The translations under genes were made by a program, and so were the position numbers. The notes below the pieces were generated by a model. It had not been told where the DNA came from. It worked only from the letters and a program-made list of their open reading frames with translations, and did no database searches. A DNA stretch of 64,000 bases from an uncultured Clostridia bacterium (GTDB lineage Bacteria > Bacillota > Clostridia > Christensenellales > Borkfalkiaceae). The stretch is from assembly GCA_944368775.1 (NCBI GenBank), contig CALVXB010000010.1:1-64000 (forward strand). Reading direction: 5' to 3'. Every line of letters begins with the position of its first letter. Position 1 is the stretch's first letter. This document shows, one piece after another, positions 55,301 through 62,966 of this stretch.

Positions 55301-56492
55301 CGGCGTCGTTGTTCCCGAGGGCGGCACCGACTTCGGCGACGGCTACACCGACCGTATGTACTACTATGTCCGCACCCGCGCGATGGAACTGCTGTACACG
55401 CACGTCCGTTCCAACGCGAATGACAACGGCGCAGACTTCCAGAAGAACTTCGTCGGCAGCACGATCGAAGTCCCCGCAGGCGTCCGTAACTTCAGCGTTC
55501 CGATCCCTGTCGGCTTCGCCGAGGATGCAGACGTGACGTACCAGGTCGGCTCCAACAACCTGCCCGCAGGCGTCACCTTCAATGCAAACAACATGGCGGT
55601 CGACGTCGACAATGCGGAAGTCGGCACCCGCGGCACGATCGGCATCAAGGCGTACTACAACGGCTGGGCCAACAAGGAAGTTGACTTCACCGTGAACGTC
55701 GTTGCCCCCGTCGCGTTCGACGGCGCAACGCAGCTCACCCCCGGCACCGCGTATGAAGCGACCGTTTCTCAGGACTTCTGGGAAGCGAACCCGAACCTCG
55801 GTTCGCAGGAGGCCGGTATCAAGTCCGTCGCGCTGAAGGCGGAAGGCCTGCCCGCAGGTCTGACCTTCGACGCCGCGACCGGCAAGATCTCCGGTACGCC
55901 TACGGCAGCCGGCGTCTATGACGTGAAGCTGTCCGTCGATGTCACCTCCCAGGTTGTAAACTGGTGGTGGGTCACGACGCGCACGGATACGTACACCAGC
56001 AACGTCACGCTGAATGTCGGCGAACTCGTCACCATCACCGTGAACGGCGTCGAGCAGCAGGTCGAAAAGGGTAAGCCGATGGCTGAACCCGCAGCGCCCG
56101 AAGCTCCGCTCGGCCAGCAGTTCGCAGGCTGGTACGTCGGCGACGAGAAGTTCGACTTCTCCACCCCGATCAACGAGTCCATCGAGCTGACCGCGAAGTT
56201 CGAGCTGATCCCCGATGACATCCAGTTCCGCGTCGAAAACGGCATGATCCAGGCGAGCATCAACGGCGGCGAATGGGTCGACGTGATCGCCGTCGAAGAC
56301 CTGACCGGCCCGCAGGGCCCGCAGGGCGAACAGGGCGAAAAGGGTCCGCAGGGCGAACCCGGTAAGGACGCTCCGGAACCCGAAGGCTGCGGCTCCACGA
56401 TCGGCGCCGGCACGGCCGTGATGGTCAGCGCATTGCTCGGCCTCGCTTGCATCAGCATCTTCGTCGTGAAGGCTGCTGCCAAGAGAAGATAA
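52305..56492 (+). CDS. Secreted, C-terminally anchored GH3 glycosidase with swapped domain order
   Basis: 1395 residues. Signal peptide (1-36). Domain order is reversed relative to common GH3: first the alpha/beta sandwich (LLKNGGG, FGINSDAFGYGGTGSGS), then a fibronectin-III-like part (FGYGLSYTTFEW), then the TIM barrel with nucleophile Asp952 in VVTDYQVG and KHYFLNDQE. Behind it are Ig-like modules (PAGLTFDAATGKISGTP), an InlB-type repeat, a short collagen-like Gly-Pro-Gln run, and GCGST plus a membrane helix and AAAKRR tail. Family activity is beta-glucosidase/xylosidase; the exact sugar is not predictable. Codon use favours CGT and GGT unlike neighbours. Reversed GH3 order is known from Ruminococcus albus and Butyrivibrio enzymes. 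Confidence 0.9.
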   Translation: MKATSFKRIGKKIGAKLLMIVLCVAMLVSSVSAFAMPKIAKEEKMGYGDDGMGHYYSAFSSNEELKEATKEKNIEIASEGTILLKNGGGVDGTEDKLPYTDMKNISIFGINSDAFGYGGTGSGSGQLEKGADIYTSFEAEGLNINPKLKALYQRYSGGSLSAEAKWTTPTYEDKELSLDYYTPAIEATYDRYSDAAFVVIGRLGGEGADLAVENIQNHVRPTGENGALEKAPQDHYLELTYREEQLIDYVADNFEKVVVLLNSGNIIEFGELEENPEVDAIVHIGQTGDYGFRGCLQVLKGDVNPSGRTVDIYTSDFMVDPVMQNFGNGAQYDDNYNNTQNTMLMRGKDSAGRATIEYEEGIYLGYKYYETMYAEIAAGNVDLSSKEAKAVLETADLNGEEGKDGYSPYTGADDWYDRNVVYPFGYGLSYTTFEWSAFSVEMEGTLAADTQFTATVTVKNTGDVAGKDVVEFYVEAPYTKGGIEKSKVSLLNFEKTKLLQPGEKVTIKTTWDAYDMASWDWKDANGNDNTGYELDAGDYVFYAAKNSHDWAKDALSDTITLSALQIKNSPHTGVAMDNVFTDPDDDEAIYNYSTISPTMTIMSRANFIGTYPESPTADERDLTKNAEATNPMLNGIENGDDFKITKKEIDDKLKWGYVFGTDDDSHELWATELGEDWALPADWTQAKDDSAAVEIRLPEMMNYDPYDEETIVKSDNDAIDGLTAAAAWTKFMNQLTYEEMKEIISIGFFKTVGNDRIGKEEAVDADGPCTIGGQTKDGYISARGSSGTRYWCSAQMVTATWNKELAHEQGILIGEEGMWNGYNGWYAPSMNTHRSPFSGRNFEYYSQDGVLAGRITAEVLSATGSRGVYSYIKHYFLNDQEQNRNNVTTWADEQTMREIYMKPFEYAVVSGGSCGVMTGFNCLGVVNNIENYPGMTQVLREEWGFDGNVVTDYQVGTVGDAKDNLEVMHYAGTNIRLGDINAESRGSGTWDPELRGGKGGVVVPEGGTDFGDGYTDRMYYYVRTRAMELLYTHVRSNANDNGADFQKNFVGSTIEVPAGVRNFSVPIPVGFAEDADVTYQVGSNNLPAGVTFNANNMAVDVDNAEVGTRGTIGIKAYYNGWANKEVDFTVNVVAPVAFDGATQLTPGTAYEATVSQDFWEANPNLGSQEAGIKSVALKAEGLPAGLTFDAATGKISGTPTAAGVYDVKLSVDVTSQVVNWWWVTTRTDTYTSNVTLNVGELVTITVNGVEQQVEKGKPMAEPAAPEAPLGQQFAGWYVGDEKFDFSTPINESIELTAKFELIPDDIQFRVENGMIQASINGGEWVDVIAVEDLTGPQGPQGEQGEKGPQGEPGKDAPEPEGCGSTIGAGTAVMVSALLGLACISIFVVKAAAKRR

Positions 56493-56562
56493 GAGCATCC
56501 GGATGAAACTGAAACACTTTTCGCTTCGGGCCGGCTGAAACCGGACGACGAAACTCCGTAGG

Positions 56563-56589
56563 TGTGGGGGAGGCTCTGCTTCCCCCACA
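56563..56589 (+). promoter_or_regulatory. Strong intergenic hairpin without T-tract
   Basis: A 12-bp stem (tgtgggggaggc with gcttcccccaca, one G-U) and a 3-base loop in the 295-bp gap after the first GH3 gene. Lacking a U-run, it more likely stabilises or processes the mRNA than terminates it. No promoter is evident before the next gene. Confidence 0.6.
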
Positions 56590-56787
56590 TATGGATTTCG
56601 CATTCCGCGGCGATCGCCGCAGAACGGAGCGATGCGTACCGCCCGCATTCGCGGGCAGACAAACTATGGGTAAGACGCTTCCCGTTTATGAACAGGGGGC
56701 GGAAGGTCCGGGCGCGCCCGGCGCGCGGCGGCTGCCGCGGCAGGGGCCCCGGTACACAATCATAGTAAACGGAGGAAATCGGAAAAC

Positions 56788-58455
56788 ATGAAAAAGCTGT
56801 TCAAAAAGCTGCATTTGCCGATCGTATTGATGCTGATCCTGTCGATCCTGCTGTCCGGCTGCGTCATGAGCCTGACGTGCATCAGCCACATCGACCGCGA
56901 TCGCAACGGCGAATGCGACAACTGCGGCATCGCGATGGAAGTCCCGCGGGAAGACATCGAAAAGATCGAGGTCACCACGCTTCCGACCAAGACGTACTAC
57001 GGCCGCAATGAAACTTTGGATGTGACCGGCGGCAAGATCACCGTCACCTATAACGACGGCAAGCCGGATGAAGAGATCGACATGACGGCCGAGGGCGTCA
57101 CCATCGTCGCGCCCGGCATGGGTGTCGACGGCAAAAAGAGCGTGCAGGTCAAATACGGCGGCTACAGCGCCACCTTCGTCATCGAAGTCGGCTCCGCACG
57201 CTACACCGTCTCCTTCGACCTCGGGTATGAAGGCGGCGAGATGGAATCGCAGTTCGTCACGCAGAACACCCTGATGGAAGAGCCCGCCGCGCCCGAACGC
57301 GAAGGCTACAGCTTCCTCGGCTGGTTCACCGACGAGGCTTGCACGCAGCGCTTCGACTTTGCATTGACCCCCGTCACCGCAGACATGACCCTGTATGCGG
57401 GCTGGGCGCAGATCTATATGGTCACCTATGACGCCAATTACGACGGCGGCGCCGACAAGACGGCAGAATCCGTCAACGGCCGCGCCGACACGAGCATCCG
57501 CCCGGACGACCGCGACGGCTGGCACTTCACCGGCTGGTATTCCGATCCCGAATGCACGCAGGCGTTTGACCCGAACACCATCCTGACCGGCGACATCACC
57601 CTGTACGCGGGCTGGGTCTCCTCTTCGACGGAGATGATCACCGTCACCTTCGACCCGAACTACGAGGGCGCCGAAGCGACGACGCAGCAGGTGCCGAGCG
57701 GCAGCCCCGTCAACGCACCCGCAACGCCCGAGCGCGCGAACGTCACCGAAAAGGGCCATCAGGCTTCCGGCTTCACCTTCGGCGGCTGGTACACCGATCC
57801 CGCCTGCACGACGGCGTATGACTTCTCGGCGGCTGTGACCGAGGCCATGACGCTGTATGCGAAGTGGACGGGCGAATATGTCTTCGAAGCTGAGCACATC
57901 GACCTGAGCGGCCCCGACGGCAACGGCCTGCAGGGCATGGGCGCTTCCGGCGGTTCGGTCGGCCCGAACATGGTCGACTCGGTACCTCCCGATTATGACT
58001 ACCTGATCGCCAGCAACGGCTATTACCTGACCTATCTCTATAAGACGATGCTCGAGATCGAATTCGTCATCGAGTCCGACCGCGCCGTGTCCGACGCGAC
58101 CATCGTCATCCGCGTCAGCGCCGAGACCGTGGGTTACGCGCTCAGCCCGAACAGGAACGACGGCACGACGGAGAACGGCACGCTGTATTCGATGTTCATG
58201 ATCACGCTCAATGATTCGCCGATCGAATACCCGACCATCGAGATGGAGGGCGGCCGCCCGCAGTTCGAGGACTTCACGCTGACCGTGAACGCCACGCTGA
58301 AGGAAGGCACCAACGTCATCAAGATGATAGTCGCGAACGATCACGGCATGGGCGGCACCATGCAGGCGACCGCGCCGGTCCTTGACTGCATCAAGGTCAC
58401 GACCTCGGCCGACCTGACCTGGAACCCGATCGTCAGCAACGAGAAAGGCCAGTAA
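56788..58455 (+). CDS. Lipoprotein with InlB-type repeats and CBM-like C-terminus
   Basis: 555 residues. Lipobox LLSGC (Cys25). An early segment HIDRDRNGECDNCG resembles a dockerin/zinc-like Cys loop. Then come an Ig-like domain (about 50-135, TLPTKTYYGRNETLDVTGG), three InlB/Listeria-Bacteroides repeats (FLGWFTDEACTQRFDF; FTGWYSDPECTQAF; FGGWYTDPACTTAYDF) and a C-terminal beta domain (about 365-545) that begins YVFEAEHIDLSG, as in CBM6/35 modules. It probably binds glycan at the cell surface for the flanking GH3 enzymes. ATG 56788 follows cggagg, with the ribosome site about 18 bases upstream. Confidence 0.82.
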   Translation: MKKLFKKLHLPIVLMLILSILLSGCVMSLTCISHIDRDRNGECDNCGIAMEVPREDIEKIEVTTLPTKTYYGRNETLDVTGGKITVTYNDGKPDEEIDMTAEGVTIVAPGMGVDGKKSVQVKYGGYSATFVIEVGSARYTVSFDLGYEGGEMESQFVTQNTLMEEPAAPEREGYSFLGWFTDEACTQRFDFALTPVTADMTLYAGWAQIYMVTYDANYDGGADKTAESVNGRADTSIRPDDRDGWHFTGWYSDPECTQAFDPNTILTGDITLYAGWVSSSTEMITVTFDPNYEGAEATTQQVPSGSPVNAPATPERANVTEKGHQASGFTFGGWYTDPACTTAYDFSAAVTEAMTLYAKWTGEYVFEAEHIDLSGPDGNGLQGMGASGGSVGPNMVDSVPPDYDYLIASNGYYLTYLYKTMLEIEFVIESDRAVSDATIVIRVSAETVGYALSPNRNDGTTENGTLYSMFMITLNDSPIEYPTIEMEGGRPQFEDFTLTVNATLKEGTNVIKMIVANDHGMGGTMQATAPVLDCIKVTTSADLTWNPIVSNEKGQ

Positions 58456-58531
58456 TCGACGGTACGCGGACGCGCAGCCGTCCGCGCGGGCGGCTGCGTG
58501 ATCCGAAAGTCAATACAAACAGGAGACAGAT

Positions 58532-61500
58532 ATGAAGTATATTAAAGCGATTTTTACACACGCGCGGACCCTCGTGTGGTTCATCGTGAGCGTTGTGCTG
58601 ATTGCGATCCTTATTACGGCTGCTGTGTTGTCCGAGACCGTTCTGTTCGAAGTGTTCCGAATGGCGCTCGGCAGCCGTAAGACCGAAACCTTCGGCGGCG
58701 GTCAGTTCTACGTGTCCGATTATGAGGATAAGGAAGATGCGCTGGAAAAGGCTAACGCCCTGAACGAGCGCATCAACGAGGAGGGCATCACCCTCCTGAA
58801 GAACGAGGGCAACGCCCTGCCGCTCGCGGAGGGCGCCAAGGTGTCCGTGTTCGGCAAGAACTCGGTCAACCTCGCCTACGGCGGCTCGGGTTCGGGCGCG
58901 TTCACCGTCACGGAGGACACCCCGACCCTGTACCAGAGCCTGAGAGACGCCGGGTTCGAGTACAACACCGTCATGTATGACTTCTACAAGAACAACGGCC
59001 AGTCCGGCGACGGCAGGCCCGCGTCCCCGACGATGGACAACGCCCGCGACACCATCCCCGGCTTCAAGACGGGCGAGACCCCTCTGGATCGCTATACCCA
59101 GGACGTCAAGGACAGCTACGCGGACTATAACGACGCGGCGCTCGTCGTGTTCACCCGTATCGGCGGCGAGTCCTTCGACCTCCCCCGTACGATGCAGAAT
59201 TCGGACGGCAGCCCGATCGACGGCGCGCTGGACGCGAACGACCATTACCTCGAGCTCGACAAGAACGAGCAGGATATGCTGGTCGAGGCGTGCAACAACT
59301 TCGATAAAGTCATCATCATCATCAACTCCTCCACCTCGATGGAGCTCGGCTTCCTCGACGGGGCGGACGACCACGACGAGACCCTCGTCGACGGCATGAA
59401 CGGCATCGCCGACAAGATCGATGCCTGCGTGTGGATCGGCGGCCCCGGGTACTCGGGCATCAACGCGCTCGGCAGAGTGCTCAACGGTTCGGTCAATCCT
59501 TCGGGCAAGACGGTCGACACCTATCGCCGTGACTTCACCCAGGATCCGACGTATCTCAACTTCTCCGACTACCTCGTTTCCCGCGGCAACCTGTATCGCG
59601 TTTCGGACGGCAATCAGCCCTCCGTTGCCGAGCACTATGTCGACTACGAGGAAGGCATCTATGTCGGCTATCGCTACTACGAGACCCGCGGCTTCACCGA
59701 CGGCGAAGAGTGGTATAACGACCAGGTCGTGTTCCCGTACGGCTACGGCCTCTCCTACACCACCTTCGATTGGGAAGTGACCGAAATGTCCTTTGAGGAC
59801 GGCGCGGACCTTTCGTGGGATGCGGACGAGGACATGCAGTTCTCCGTCACCGTCAGCGTCACCAACACCGGCGACGTCGCCGGCAAGGATGTCGTGCAGG
59901 TCTACATGACCGCTCCGTACACCGCGGGCGGCATCGAGAAGGCGCACGTCGCGCTCGTCGGCTTTGCCAAGACCGAGCTCATCGAGCCGGGCGACACCAA
60001 GGAAGTCACCGTCACCTTCAACGGCTACGATTTCGCCTCTTACGATTACAGCGACGCCAACGCCAACGGCTTCAAGGGCTACGAGCTGGATGCGGGCGAG
60101 TATGAAGTGAAGGTCATGCGCAACGCGCACGAGATGGAAGACTCCCGCACCTTCGAACTTTCCGAAGGCGTGCAGTATGCAAAAGACCCCGTCACCGACT
60201 ACGAAGTCGTGAACCGCTATGACGACGTCAGTGAATCCGAATACGGCATGGAAAGCGTCCTTTCGCGCAGCGATTGGGAAGGCACCTGGCCGAAGAACGA
60301 AGTGCTCGCGGGCTCGGATACCGAGCGCACGATCACGAGCGACGTCATGAACAACGTGATCAAGAGCACGGCGACGAACAACCCGATCGTCAACGACCCC
60401 ACCGTGCAGATGCCGACCGTCGCGGAAGTCAGCGCGCCGACGGGCACCATGCAGATCTATGACCTCGTCCAGATGAAGGAAGGCGTGGATCCGGATGCGG
60501 AAGAGATCAGCGCGGAAGACTACCTGCGCGACGAGCTCGGCACGACCATCGTCGATTACGACGACGAGCGCTGGGATGCTTACCTCGACCTGTTGACGGC
60601 GAATGAAATGATGTCCTTCACGATGAACGGCGCATTCCAGACGCAGGCGCTCAACAGCATCGGCCTGATGTCCTCGCTCGAATCGGACGGCCCTGTCGGC
60701 TTCGTCTACTTCATGGCGCAGATCGAGAGCGAGAACCCCGTCTACCAGACCTGCTCGTACGCGAGCGAATGCGTGATCGCGGCGACGTGGAACACCGAGC
60801 TCGCCTATCAGATGGGCCTCTCCATCGGCAACGAAGGCATCCTCGGCGACCAGCGCGGCCTCGGCCGTCCTTACTCCGGCTGGTATGCTCCGGCAGTCAA
60901 CATCCACCGCAGCCCGTTCGGCGGCCGTAACTTCGAGTATTACAGCGAAGACCCGCTCATGTCCGGCAAGCTCGCGGCGGAAGTCATCCAGGGCGCGCGC
61001 AGCAAGGGCGTCATCTGCTTCGTCAAGCACTTCGCGGTCAACGAACAGGAGACCAACCGCTCGGGCGTCTGCACCTGGCTGACCGAGCAGTCCCTGCGTG
61101 AGATCTATCTCAAGCCGTTCGAAATGGCGGTCAAAGAGGGCGGCACGATGGGCATGATGAGCTCCTTCAACCGTATCGGTACGACCTGGACGGGCGGCGA
61201 TTACAGGCTGCTCACCGAGATCCTCCGCAACGAGTGGGGCTTCCAGGGCATAGTCATCACCGACTTCAACACCGAGCCCTTCATGGATACCAAGCAGATG
61301 GCGTACGCCGGCGGCGACCTCAACCTCGCCACCACGCCGCACGATTGGGAGCCGGAGACCGCGGCCGATTACACCGTCCTGCGCACCAGCGTCAAGAACA
61401 TCCTCTACGCGCTGACCCGTTCCAACGCGATGAACGGCCACGGCGAGGGCGCGTACTACCTCACCTACTACGCTTGGTGGGAAGTCGCACTCTTCTTCGG

Positions 61501-61618
61501 CGGCATCGGTCTGATCGTCGTCCTGGCGGCTTGGGGCTTCTTCGTGATCTGGAGCGTCGTCAAACAAGTCAAGCGAGAAGAGGCTGTCGCTGCACAGACG
61601 GATAAGAAAAACGAGTAA
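58532..61618 (+). CDS. Membrane-anchored GH3 glycosidase with swapped domain order
   Basis: 1028 residues with one membrane helix near each end (about 10-38 and 975-1000), so the catalytic part faces outward on two anchors. The order again is sandwich domain first (LLKNEGNALPLAEGAKVSVFGKN), fibronectin-III-like (YGYGLSYTTFDW), then TIM barrel with VKHFAVNEQETNRSG and nucleophile Asp911 in IVITDFNTE. It is related throughout to the GH3 at 52305 but lacks the Ig/InlB/collagen tail. ATG 58532 follows aggagac. A hairpin (cgcagccg / cggctgcg) lies in the 76-bp gap before it. Confidence 0.9.
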   Translation: MKYIKAIFTHARTLVWFIVSVVLIAILITAAVLSETVLFEVFRMALGSRKTETFGGGQFYVSDYEDKEDALEKANALNERINEEGITLLKNEGNALPLAEGAKVSVFGKNSVNLAYGGSGSGAFTVTEDTPTLYQSLRDAGFEYNTVMYDFYKNNGQSGDGRPASPTMDNARDTIPGFKTGETPLDRYTQDVKDSYADYNDAALVVFTRIGGESFDLPRTMQNSDGSPIDGALDANDHYLELDKNEQDMLVEACNNFDKVIIIINSSTSMELGFLDGADDHDETLVDGMNGIADKIDACVWIGGPGYSGINALGRVLNGSVNPSGKTVDTYRRDFTQDPTYLNFSDYLVSRGNLYRVSDGNQPSVAEHYVDYEEGIYVGYRYYETRGFTDGEEWYNDQVVFPYGYGLSYTTFDWEVTEMSFEDGADLSWDADEDMQFSVTVSVTNTGDVAGKDVVQVYMTAPYTAGGIEKAHVALVGFAKTELIEPGDTKEVTVTFNGYDFASYDYSDANANGFKGYELDAGEYEVKVMRNAHEMEDSRTFELSEGVQYAKDPVTDYEVVNRYDDVSESEYGMESVLSRSDWEGTWPKNEVLAGSDTERTITSDVMNNVIKSTATNNPIVNDPTVQMPTVAEVSAPTGTMQIYDLVQMKEGVDPDAEEISAEDYLRDELGTTIVDYDDERWDAYLDLLTANEMMSFTMNGAFQTQALNSIGLMSSLESDGPVGFVYFMAQIESENPVYQTCSYASECVIAATWNTELAYQMGLSIGNEGILGDQRGLGRPYSGWYAPAVNIHRSPFGGRNFEYYSEDPLMSGKLAAEVIQGARSKGVICFVKHFAVNEQETNRSGVCTWLTEQSLREIYLKPFEMAVKEGGTMGMMSSFNRIGTTWTGGDYRLLTEILRNEWGFQGIVITDFNTEPFMDTKQMAYAGGDLNLATTPHDWEPETAADYTVLRTSVKNILYALTRSNAMNGHGEGAYYLTYYAWWEVALFFGGIGLIVVLAAWGFFVIWSVVKQVKREEAVAAQTDKKNE

Positions 61619-61682
61619 CTGGTTCTCCGTTTAAGCCGTGCCGACCGGCCGTTCGCAGAATGACCGTTCGGGCATGGCAGGC

Positions 61683-61717
61683 ATACCGCCGCAGAATTTT
61701 TCTGCGGCGGTATTTTT
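61683..61717 (+). terminator. Terminator of the GH3 cluster
   Basis: A perfect 13-bp stem (ataccgccgcaga / tctgcggcggtat) is followed by tttt. Confidence 0.92.
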
Positions 61718-61803
61718 ATGCCGCGCGCCGCGCCCCGCGCAAAATGGGGAAGCCCGCCCTGCCGCAAAGCAGCCCGCCGCGCGCCGCATACAAAAAAGAT
61801 GCC

Positions 61804-61887
61804 CGCAGCTCGCCTGCGGCTCCGTATGGGAGCCCCGCAGCCTGTGGCCGCATCGCCGCTGGGGAGGCCTCGCAGCTCGCCTGCGGC
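61804..61887. repeat. Spaced 17-bp direct repeats with internal hairpins
   Basis: cgcagctcgcctgcggc occurs at 61804-61820 and 61871-61887, each able to fold (CGCAG/CTGCG). No gene is seen in 61718-61933. Confidence 0.7.
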
Positions 61888-61933
61888 AGTATCGGCATCC
61901 GGATCCCCCGCAGCGTGCGGGAACAGAAAACAA

Positions 61934-61959
61934 GCCCCGCGGTATGCCGCGGGGCTTTT
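61934..61959 (+). terminator. Second hairpin terminator downstream of the GH3 cluster
   Basis: The stem gccccgcgg / ccgcggggc with a TATG loop is followed by tttt. No intact gene precedes it after the first terminator. Confidence 0.75.
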
Positions 61960-61970
61960 GCCGTAAAAAT

Positions 61971-62004
61971 TCCCCTTTCCTTATTATATAATAAGGAAAG
62001 GGGA
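61971..62004. promoter_or_regulatory. Perfect 34-bp palindrome containing a TATAAT box
   Basis: tcccctttccttattat is followed immediately by its reverse complement. TATAAT (61987-61992) lies at the centre on both strands. No good -35 is seen. It could be an operator over a promoter. Confidence 0.6.
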
Positions 62005-62025
62005 TCTTATCCGAGGAGGAGGGTC

Positions 62026-62082
62026 ATGCAGAAGTTATGGGCGCGCATATGGGCGCTGCAAAGGGGGCGTAAGGGGAGGTGA
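62026..62082 (+). CDS. Possible 18-residue peptide or remnant gene start
   Basis: ATG 62026, preceded by gaggaggag about six bases upstream, opens an 18-codon frame (MQKLWARIWALQRGRKGR) rich in Trp and Arg and ending TGA. A second gggagg then precedes GTG 62084, whose frame runs into the tandem repeats at 62130 and is not believable as a protein. Either this is a small leader peptide under the palindromic promoter, or the 5' remnant of a gene deleted when the repeats formed. Confidence 0.3.
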   Translation: MQKLWARIWALQRGRKGR

Positions 62083-62129
62083 AGTGCAGATCAGGGGGTC
62101 CAAGCGGCGCTTCCGTGCGGCTGCACGGC

Positions 62130-62312
62130 CTCACAGCTCGCCGAGGATGCGCAGGGCGGGCTCACAGCTCGCCGAGGATGCGCAGGGCGGGCTCACAGCT
62201 CGCCGAGGATGCGCAGGGCGGGCTCACAGCTCGCCGAGGATGCGCAGGGGGGCTCACAGTTCGCCGAGGATGCGCAGGGGGGGCTCACAGTTCGCCGAGG
62301 ATGCGCAGGGCG
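62130..62312. repeat. 31-bp tandem array copying the 3' end of the ANTAR gene
   Basis: Six contiguous units (one of 30 bp) of ctcacagctcgccgaggatg + cgcagggcggg. Read on the minus strand each encodes Leu-Arg-Ile-Leu-Gly-Glu-Leu-stop, the C-terminus of the ANTAR protein. The copy at 62284 is the functional one. Confidence 0.95.
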
Positions 62313-62965
62313 ACGGCGCGGCGGGGGAGCCGCTCGTCCATCGCCGTCTTTTCGATGTAGCGGTGCGCCTCGCCCTCGGTCATGCCCCGCCGTTCGACGA
62401 GCGCGACCTTCGCGCGCGCGACGAGCCGCTCGCAGTCTAACCGCTCGCGCAGGCGGCACACCTCGCGCGCGGCGGCGGCAAGCCGCTCGCCCGCTTTGGC
62501 GGCAGAGAGCAGCGCGCCCGCGAGCATGGCGGGGGATACGTCGGCGGCAAACACGCTCGCGCCGCGGCCGCGCAGCTTTTGTTCGGCGGCGGGCACGTCC
62601 TCCCGCCGCACCACGACGACGAGCCCGGCGCACAGGCTTTCGGCGAGGGAGATCGCCTCCTCCGCCCAGCCGCCCCGCCCCGTCTTGGGCACGCACAGCA
62701 GGGCGGCCTCCGCCCCTTCGTTTGCGGGGGAAGAACTTTCCCGCGCGGCGGGGCTCACTTCCGCTGCCTGCCCGCGCGCGCAGCTTGCCCCGCTAAGGGG
62801 CGGCGAGTCCGCCTCCCGCGCGTCGGGGAGAGGGGGATGCCCGCCCGCGGGCACTTCTTCCGCACCACTTTCGAGTATGGTGCAGGTAAAGCCGGCGCGC
62901 GTCAGTTTATCGATCAGCCGTTCGCGCGCGGCGTCGTAGTCGCAGCGCACAAATACGCGGGTCAT
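62285..62965 (-). CDS. ANTAR-domain regulator with receiver-like N-terminus
   Basis: 226 residues. The C-terminal about 55 residues form an ANTAR RNA-binding domain (ERLVARAKVALVERRGMTEGEAHRYIEKTAMDERL), which normally acts as a transcription antiterminator. The N-terminus resembles a receiver fold (VFVRCDYDAARERLIDKLTRAGF) but no phospho-acceptor Asp is visible, and about 55 residues of Pro/Ala/Ser/Glu-rich sequence (about 35-90) interrupt it. It is followed in the operon order by GOGAT pieces; such regulators in Clostridia often sit with nitrogen-assimilation genes. It starts 1 bp from the end of the GXGXG gene. Confidence 0.88.
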   Translation of the reverse strand: MTRVFVRCDYDAARERLIDKLTRAGFTCTILESGAEEVPAGGHPPLPDAREADSPPLSGASCARGQAAEVSPAARESSSPANEGAEAALLCVPKTGRGGWAEEAISLAESLCAGLVVVVRREDVPAAEQKLRGRGASVFAADVSPAMLAGALLSAAKAGERLAAAAREVCRLRERLDCERLVARAKVALVERRGMTEGEAHRYIEKTAMDERLPRRAVALRILGEL

Positions 62966-62966
62966 G

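Noticed and set aside
52353-56648. Very long open frame on the minus strand opposite the first GH3 gene (about 1430 codons); similar at 58433-61567, and at 4877-7960 opposite metH
   Set aside because: In GC-rich genes the third-position bias keeps an antisense frame free of stops. The translations are Val/Ala/Arg/Asp-rich with no family motifs, no ribosome sites, while the opposite strand encodes clear enzymes.
61971-62004. 34-bp palindrome considered as a bidirectional terminator
   Set aside because: The centre is AT-only, there is no terminal loop and no T-tract follows; a real terminator already lies at 61934.
62130-62312. 31-bp repeat considered as a CRISPR array
   Set aside because: Period equals unit length (no spacers) and the unit is a copy of a coding 3' end.
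62084-62440. GTG-initiated 118-codon frame with a good ribosome site
   Set aside because: After about 15 codons it runs through the tandem array and then antisense to the ANTAR gene; composition is Arg/Gly/Ala shadow coding.
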